The position numbers were made by a program, and so were the translations under genes. Below, one piece after another: positions 59,209-64,000 of a stretch of DNA of 64,000 nucleotides (position 1 is the stretch's first letter; each line of letters begins with the position of its first letter). Below the pieces are notes generated by a model. The model saw nothing but the letters and a program-made list of their open reading frames with translations, was not told where the DNA came from and did no database searches. This stretch comes from Vibrio barjaei (GTDB taxonomy: Bacteria > Pseudomonadota > Gammaproteobacteria > Enterobacterales > Vibrionaceae): contig NZ_LQXO02000042.1 of assembly GCF_001639065.2 (NCBI RefSeq), positions 92,788 through 156,787 of the forward strand, written 5' to 3'.

Positions 59209-61417
59209 ACTTCTTAATCACTTTGATAATTTCGTCACTCTTGTATGGTTTGCTGATGACATAGTCCATACCTGCTTCGATACACGCTTTGTGCTCAGCA
59301 ACACTGGTAAGTGCAGTGGCTCCTATAATCGTTGAAGGTGTTGTAGAGCCATTATCACTTTCGTGTTTTCTGATGAGCTTGGTCGCTTCAATACCTCCCA
59401 TGCCTGGCATTATGCAGTCCATAAAAATAATGTCAGCGCGTTGAGCCTTGACCCAATCAACCGCTTCAGTTCCATCCCCAACTGTGTCGGCTTTATATTC
59501 TTGTTTCATCAAAATTCTCTTAAGCAAGAATTGCTGCACTTTGTCATCTTCTACAATCAAGAATGAGCTATTTTCCAAAGTTTCCTCAACGGACTCTGCG
59601 TTCAACGCTTCAGTCAGGTTAGGGATAAACTCATAAGGGAGAGCAGGAGTAAAGAAGACTTTGTCTACATACTCGAATGCGCTTTGCATGCCTTCGGCAT
59701 GGTGTGCCAAGAGAAACAACTTGGTCTCATTTTGTTTTAGTCGGGCACTTAGTGTTTTGGCAAACGCGTCCATTTGGATACCCTCTATCGTGTCTGAAAT
59801 GAGAATCGCATCAATACTGGCGTTATTGGCTGACACTCGAAATAGGTCATTAGGATCTTCACATAGTGTCACTTGAGCTCCCTGAGAGGTAAGCAAGTTA
59901 GTCAACAGATCTAAAGAGAGCTTACCTTGGCTACAAAGAACAAAATGTCGATTGGTAAGTTGTTGTGATTTGAAGGTAAAGAAGTTTTGAGCTTCCATAT
60001 CAAATTCAATGATATAACGTCTTTGTTGTCCCGATTCATACCAACGAGAATCGAAATAACTGACATTACTCAGAATAGATTCTGTCCATTCATCATTAGA
60101 AGCGGTTATATCACTGCGCTCTGACCAATGAAGTGAATCAATCTTGCTACGTTCAACATTCAAGTGAGTAAGGAAGGTAACTGACAACGACATTCGTGTT
60201 TTGTCGACATTATCTGAGCTTTTTATCTCGACTTGAAACAGGACTTGCTTATCATTTTGAATTTGTACTGCGCTTGAAAGTTTGAGGAACAGAATCCAAA
60301 AAAGGCTAGTTTGATGACCGACAATGGTATTGGGAAGGTTGGTATTGAAATCACATTCAATATCTCGCTCTTCTCGATGCAGCTTACTTTTGAGATGAAC
60401 AGTCAACTCGGACAGAGTGTTAAGAAAAGAGAAATGGCTATTACCCTTGTCTCTTCCTTGGGATAGCAGTCGATTGTAATTTTCAGCGAGTTCCGACAAG
60501 GTGTCTGCAGCAGAGGAAATATCTTGTGCCAATACCGCACGGCTATCTTCTGAATCTTGAACTAAATACTGGATGCCTCCTTTGATCGTACTGGTAATTC
60601 CTCTTATCTCATAACCGATTAACCCATAGAGTTGTTGATTTAGATCCGCATCTTTTTGTTGCTGATCCATCCTTTCAAATACCAATCGCAGTTTAGAATA
60701 TATATTGCGTTCGATAGGGTCTAGATGCGCGCTATTCAAAATGTCGTCGATTGATTTGGAGTCGAGATAATCCAACCTTGAGGAGAGAGACTGAAAACTC
60801 TCATTGATAGAGTGTCTGTTTCTCGCAGTCTTCTTAAGTCGATGCCATCCGCCTAAAACAACAAAAATGGCGATTAATGCGATAACTGGGAACAGCAGAA
60901 AGAGCTTATCAATACTTGACCTTAGTTCGTTAATAGCTTGCTGATGCTCCACATAAAAGAGGTCATCAAATCGATTACGTATCTCAACATAATCTCTACT
61001 AAGCATTTCCCTAAGTCTTTGATAATCATCTAACGAAGTATTGTCTATCGCTTGAAACCTCAAACTCGCAAGCTCCAAGTGACTGTACTCAACAGCACCG
61101 ACCAAACTCACCTGTGACTTATCACTTGAAGCCAGCGATTTAAACTCCGAAAGCGCACTCATCAGACGGGTTAAACTTGAGTTAACACCCTCACAACTAC
61201 CACCATTAATACATGTATCCAAGTTTAAGATTGTGGTTTCTAATTGTTGGTTTAAGAGTCGACTTTGCGAAATTAACGGGGTAGCAAAGTCTTGTTTAGA
61301 AGGATGGGACCAATAGAACTGCATTGTCAGCCAAATGCCGAACAAAGATAGGATCATCAACGACGCGATGCCGAGTTTAATGATTGGAAAGGTGTAAATT
61401 TGATGCCTTGGTCTCAT
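59183..61417 (-). CDS. Membrane pseudokinase-like protein with C-terminal receiver domain, inside the secretion operon
   Basis: 744 residues. Membrane helices at about 12-32 and 170-192 bracket a helical periplasmic part. A coiled coil leads to a region like a DHp domain reading Leu-Ile-Gly-Tyr-Glu-Ile-Arg, with Tyr (about 269) where the phospho-acceptor His should be. I see no canonical G1/G2 ATP boxes after it. A receiver-like segment (about 490-600) lacks the Asp. The C-terminal receiver domain (about 618-740) is intact: Glu-Asp-Asp, Asp667 in Ile-Phe-Met-Asp, and Ser-Lys-Pro. It probably receives phosphate from elsewhere and relays it to secretion. Overlaps tolC by 26 bp. Confidence 0.82.
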   Translation of the reverse strand: MRPRHQIYTFPIIKLGIASLMILSLFGIWLTMQFYWSHPSKQDFATPLISQSRLLNQQLETTILNLDTCINGGSCEGVNSSLTRLMSALSEFKSLASSDKSQVSLVGAVEYSHLELASLRFQAIDNTSLDDYQRLREMLSRDYVEIRNRFDDLFYVEHQQAINELRSSIDKLFLLFPVIALIAIFVVLGGWHRLKKTARNRHSINESFQSLSSRLDYLDSKSIDDILNSAHLDPIERNIYSKLRLVFERMDQQQKDADLNQQLYGLIGYEIRGITSTIKGGIQYLVQDSEDSRAVLAQDISSAADTLSELAENYNRLLSQGRDKGNSHFSFLNTLSELTVHLKSKLHREERDIECDFNTNLPNTIVGHQTSLFWILFLKLSSAVQIQNDKQVLFQVEIKSSDNVDKTRMSLSVTFLTHLNVERSKIDSLHWSERSDITASNDEWTESILSNVSYFDSRWYESGQQRRYIIEFDMEAQNFFTFKSQQLTNRHFVLCSQGKLSLDLLTNLLTSQGAQVTLCEDPNDLFRVSANNASIDAILISDTIEGIQMDAFAKTLSARLKQNETKLFLLAHHAEGMQSAFEYVDKVFFTPALPYEFIPNLTEALNAESVEETLENSSFLIVEDDKVQQFLLKRILMKQEYKADTVGDGTEAVDWVKAQRADIIFMDCIMPGMGGIEATKLIRKHESDNGSTTPSTIIGATALTSVAEHKACIEAGMDYVISKPYKSDEIIKVIKKYVAFQKLN

Positions 61418-61433
61418 ATTGATTTAACTCCCG

Positions 61434-62780
61434 CTACCGTTCATCAAACGCGTCGTCAATCGCGGACATGACAGGCTTCATGGCATACTCGATTACTCGG
61501 CGGTCCCCGGTTTTAATGTCTGCAGTGAACTCCATATAAGGGGACAGGCTGTATTTGGTTCCTGAGCGCTCTAGATAATCGTGGTCAATCAGTATCTTAG
61601 CGAGATAATATTCAGATTCTTCTTCTTCATAGGAAGAGCGACTTATGGAGGTAATGGTTCCAGAAAGAAAACCATATTTAGAAAAATTGTAAGTATCAAA
61701 CTTAAGCTTTACCTGTTGACCCACTTCAACAAATCCCATCTCTTTTCTTGGGATTTTTGCCTCACCGTGAAGCTGATTATTTAACGGTGCGATATCAGCA
61801 ATACTTTCACCTGGCGGAATCACTGCGGAACGAAAATTGAAATGCACTTTATCAACAACGCCATCAACAGGTGCATACACGATTAATCGATCAACTTTAT
61901 CTGACAATTGTGGCCGTTGAATCCGCTTTATATTGAGCTCTTTTTCTATTTGAGTAATCTGTGCTTGGTACTCTGAGTTTCGATTCGCAACCAGATCGGC
62001 AAGTTGCTTATCTAATCGTTCCAGTTGGAATTTCTCATTCATGATGGATTCGTCGAGATTTTCAATTTCACGAATCATATTCGACTCCTGAACTTGCATA
62101 TTCAGGACATCGACATATGAGGCCATTTCTTCCTTGTATAATGTCTGTTTAATTCCCAGTTGCTTGCGAATCAACCTGAGTTGATTGTTGGAGCTCTGTT
62201 TTCTGCGCGTCATAGAATCTACAAGATTTCGCTTGTGCTCTATGTCATGCTCAATAAGCGTCTCACTGGATTGATTTTTACTGTTTTCTTGGGTCCAAGC
62301 TTGCATGTTGAGGCTGACTAATTTTGGAAAGTCATTAAACTCGGAAAAATTGGGCTCTTGACCTGAGATCAACCCTTGATAGCGAAGACGATCCATTTCT
62401 AATTGAGTGACTTCAGAGTCATTAGTGGACAGTAATGAATTCCGATCTAACGACTTTAGTTTAGCGATGGGTTGACCTTCGTAAACAACGTCTCCTGGCT
62501 TAACCAATAACTCATCAAGAATGCCGCCTTCAAGATGCTGTACACGTTCGATATCTGAGTCGAGAAGCAACTCTCCTCGAGAAGAAACGACAATATCTAT
62601 TCGTGCTTGTGACGCTATTACAAGCAAAACCATGGATACGAGAAACGTCAGTAACAAAGCTTTATGAACTGGAGTCATTGCACTTTTAATCTTTACTTCA
62701 TCCAAATGCGCGTCACCCTTTACTGACGAGTTTTGAATTAATGCATTTCTGATGTGTTTCTCAATACTGTTCTTACTCAC
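61434..62780 (-). CDS. HlyD-family membrane fusion protein of the type I secretion system
   Basis: 448 residues: a cytoplasmic N-terminus (about 40 residues), one membrane helix (Ala-Leu-Leu-Leu-Thr-Phe-Leu-Val-Ser-Met), a lipoyl-like half (Val-Lys-Pro-Gly-Asp-Val-Val-Tyr-Glu-Gly-Gln-Pro-Ile-Ala), a long periplasmic coiled coil, and the HlyD C-terminal signature region (Val-Ile-Pro-Pro-Gly-Glu-Ser-Ile-Ala-Asp-Ile). It links the ABC exporter with the TolC-like duct. First gene of the operon, 256 bp from the divergent adhesin gene. Confidence 0.92.
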   Translation of the reverse strand: MSKNSIEKHIRNALIQNSSVKGDAHLDEVKIKSAMTPVHKALLLTFLVSMVLLVIASQARIDIVVSSRGELLLDSDIERVQHLEGGILDELLVKPGDVVYEGQPIAKLKSLDRNSLLSTNDSEVTQLEMDRLRYQGLISGQEPNFSEFNDFPKLVSLNMQAWTQENSKNQSSETLIEHDIEHKRNLVDSMTRRKQSSNNQLRLIRKQLGIKQTLYKEEMASYVDVLNMQVQESNMIREIENLDESIMNEKFQLERLDKQLADLVANRNSEYQAQITQIEKELNIKRIQRPQLSDKVDRLIVYAPVDGVVDKVHFNFRSAVIPPGESIADIAPLNNQLHGEAKIPRKEMGFVEVGQQVKLKFDTYNFSKYGFLSGTITSISRSSYEEEESEYYLAKILIDHDYLERSGTKYSLSPYMEFTADIKTGDRRVIEYAMKPVMSAIDDAFDER

Positions 62781-63036
62781 GATCTCACCCTTACTTTAAA
62801 CCTCATCGAGAAGGCTAGGTTGACTTAATGCTGATTCATTTCATTGAATGAACTAGACCGTTTGAAGAATAGCTAAGGATATAACCAGATAATTTTCAAA
62901 GATAAATGTTAGGTATGAGCGCTTAGGCCTTCCAGCTGAGTTAGATTTCCTCAGATTAAACTTTTCTACTAATCCAAAATTAATTTACTAATTTGTTGAT
63001 TACTTGACATTAGGCAATGTGCTTCTGGAGGCAGGT
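62781..63036. promoter_or_regulatory. Divergent promoter region of secretion operon and adhesin
   Basis: 256 bp, AT-rich, between the two outward-facing units. I see no clear sigma-54 element, no TGNGACA operator and no FNR box. It must hold the promoters of both units but I cannot place them. Confidence 0.4.
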
Positions 63037-64000
63037 ATGGCGGCAAACAACGAAAACAATCCACTTAATGATGCGGTGGAACAAGTATCTACAGTAGATA
63101 CCAATACAGACCAACAGCAAGCACAGCAAAATCAACAAAATACCATTGCCACTACCATTGCCACTGGGGCAGATAATGCCGATGCTTCGGATGAAATAAA
63201 CCAAGCTCTAAGCGATAACCCGAGTAGTGCAGGAGCAGAACAAGATGATTCTAATACTGCATCAGAACAATCCGCACATTCAGCCAATAGCGAACCTGCA
63301 CAGCAGCAGGACAGCCAATCAAATATCGTCGATTCACAAGATTCAAACGCTAGTAACTCAGAATCGCAAGCTGATAATGGCGCGGCTAGCGGGACGGGCG
63401 CGCAAGCAGTAGGTGGAGAGCAAACTCAACCCGAAGCTCAAGCTGGTGGATCTGTCACTCCAAGTGACGCGGCTCCACAAGCACAACAAGCGGTGTCACC
63501 TTCGGCTCGAGTCGCTCAAGAGGAAAGCGGCGATACCGCGACAACAGAAGAAACATTTGAGGTAAATGTCTTAAGCGATGAACAATTTGTTCAATCGCAA
63601 CAGGATGACGCCTTTGATTCCGAGACAACCGAAACGTCATTTGAAGTCCAAGTCGATAATGTAAATGATGCCGCTGTTGTAAGTGGTATCGATTTTGAAA
63701 TTCAAGAAGATGGTCTTTTAACTTTTACTGATACGGATTTACTCAGCAGCGCGAGTGACATAGATGGCGATGAGCTTTTCATCGACAACGTCACTTATGA
63801 AGGTGATCAAGGTGTACTGACTCATCTAGGTGACGGTAGTTACACTTTTGCTCCCAATGAGAACTTTAATGGCGATATTTCATTAAGTTATGGCGTATCC
63901 GATGGCACAGTAATAACCACGGCCTCTATCGATGTACTAGTAGAGTCAGTCAATGATCTCCCAGTCTTTGGTACCGCGTCTTACACCGTTGATGAAGACA
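63037..64000 (+). CDS. Giant repeat adhesin, N-terminal part (continues past window)
   Basis: The frame starts at ATG 63037 with TGGAGG upstream and is open to the window end (321 codons seen). The first ~170 residues are low-complexity, rich in Gln, Asn, Ser, Ala, Asp, with no signal peptide. Then repeats of cadherin/Ig-like type appear: Glu-Asp-Gly-Leu-Leu-Thr-Phe-Thr-Asp-Thr-Asp, Asp-Ile-Asp-Gly-Asp, Tyr-Thr-Phe-Ala-Pro-Asn-Glu-Asn-Phe-Asn-Gly, and a second unit starts at Val-Asn-Asp-Leu-Pro-Val-Phe. This is the tandem-95/VCBS pattern of calcium-binding biofilm adhesins. No Sec signal and the adjacent type I system indicate C-terminal-signal export. Full length unknown. Confidence 0.85.
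   Translation, partial: MAANNENNPLNDAVEQVSTVDTNTDQQQAQQNQQNTIATTIATGADNADASDEINQALSDNPSSAGAEQDDSNTASEQSAHSANSEPAQQQDSQSNIVDSQDSNASNSESQADNGAASGTGAQAVGGEQTQPEAQAGGSVTPSDAAPQAQQAVSPSARVAQEESGDTATTEETFEVNVLSDEQFVQSQQDDAFDSETTETSFEVQVDNVNDAAVVSGIDFEIQEDGLLTFTDTDLLSSASDIDGDELFIDNVTYEGDQGVLTHLGDGSYTFAPNENFNGDISLSYGVSDGTVITTASIDVLVESVNDLPVFGTASYTVDED

Noticed and set aside
63010..63640. Open frames on both strands over the start of the adhesin gene
   Set aside because: They are short shadows of the low-complexity adhesin frame that starts at 63037 and stays open to the window end.
54039..64000. MARTX/RTX toxin locus
   Set aside because: The exporter organisation recalls it, but no toxin activator gene (rtxC) is present and the visible substrate has cadherin-like adhesin repeats, not toxin repeats.
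1..64000. CRISPR arrays, tRNA/rRNA genes or insertion sequences
   Set aside because: No regular repeat-spacer pattern, no tRNA-like cloverleaf and no transposase were noticed on reading both strands.

Overview
The window looks like chromosome 1 of a Vibrio or close relative (Vibrionaceae). The evidence is the gene content and order: ccoNOQP-ccoHIS followed by fnr, uspE and ttcA; potABC with two potD genes; DUF2960 and DUF2987 proteins; an HrpA helicase; and a tungstate/formate dehydrogenase gene set. GC content is moderate to low. I cannot name the species. I see no tRNA, rRNA, insertion sequence or CRISPR array.

Layout. 1-8 kb: the 3' part of hrpA, a small outer-membrane barrel, an exported choloylglycine-hydrolase-like enzyme, a VOC protein, an M32 carboxypeptidase, a LysE-type exporter, a small lipoprotein and a DUF2960 protein. 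8-16.5 kb: a leftward operon tupABC-mobA-mobB/moeA (tungstate uptake and bis-MGD cofactor assembly), divergent from a two-gene rightward unit coding for a sigma-54-dependent response regulator and its sensor kinase. 16.5-23 kb: small genes, an operon of MscS channel plus large membrane ATPase, and the ABC-F protein YbiT. 23-33 kb: a formate dehydrogenase cluster (fdhD, DUF3305, DUF3306, a polyferredoxin, a TorD-like chaperone, fdhX, fdhA, fdhB, fdhC and a small membrane protein). 33-41 kb: amtB behind an NtrC-like control region, a CobB sirtuin, and polyamine uptake (potA, potB, potC and two potD genes). 41-54 kb: a membrane protein, a Bax-like glucosaminidase, DUF2987, ttcA, uspE, fnr and the complete cbb3 oxidase set, including a 57-residue ccoQ. 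54-64 kb: a five-gene leftward type I secretion operon, divergent from a very large repeat adhesin whose first 321 codons are in the window.

Main result. The tup/regulator intergenic region and the region upstream of the formate dehydrogenase operon share a palindromic operator, TGNGACA-N3-TGTCNCA, in three copies each. Each operon also has a -24/-12 sigma-54 promoter with exact GG-N10-GC spacing. The best palindrome lies about 100 bp from the -12 element in both places. I infer that the sigma-54 response regulator encoded at 13053 links tungstate import and cofactor synthesis to production of the (probably tungsten or molybdenum) formate dehydrogenase, and also controls itself. The tup transcript would start with a leader able to form competing structures.

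Other points of interest. In the secretion operon, both ABC half-exporters have a degraded ABC signature, and a membrane protein carries a pseudokinase-like region and an intact receiver domain. The mechanosensitive channel operon contains an ATPase-like partner without the Walker A lysine. The exported Ntn hydrolase has its nucleophile Cys exactly at the predicted signal-peptidase site.
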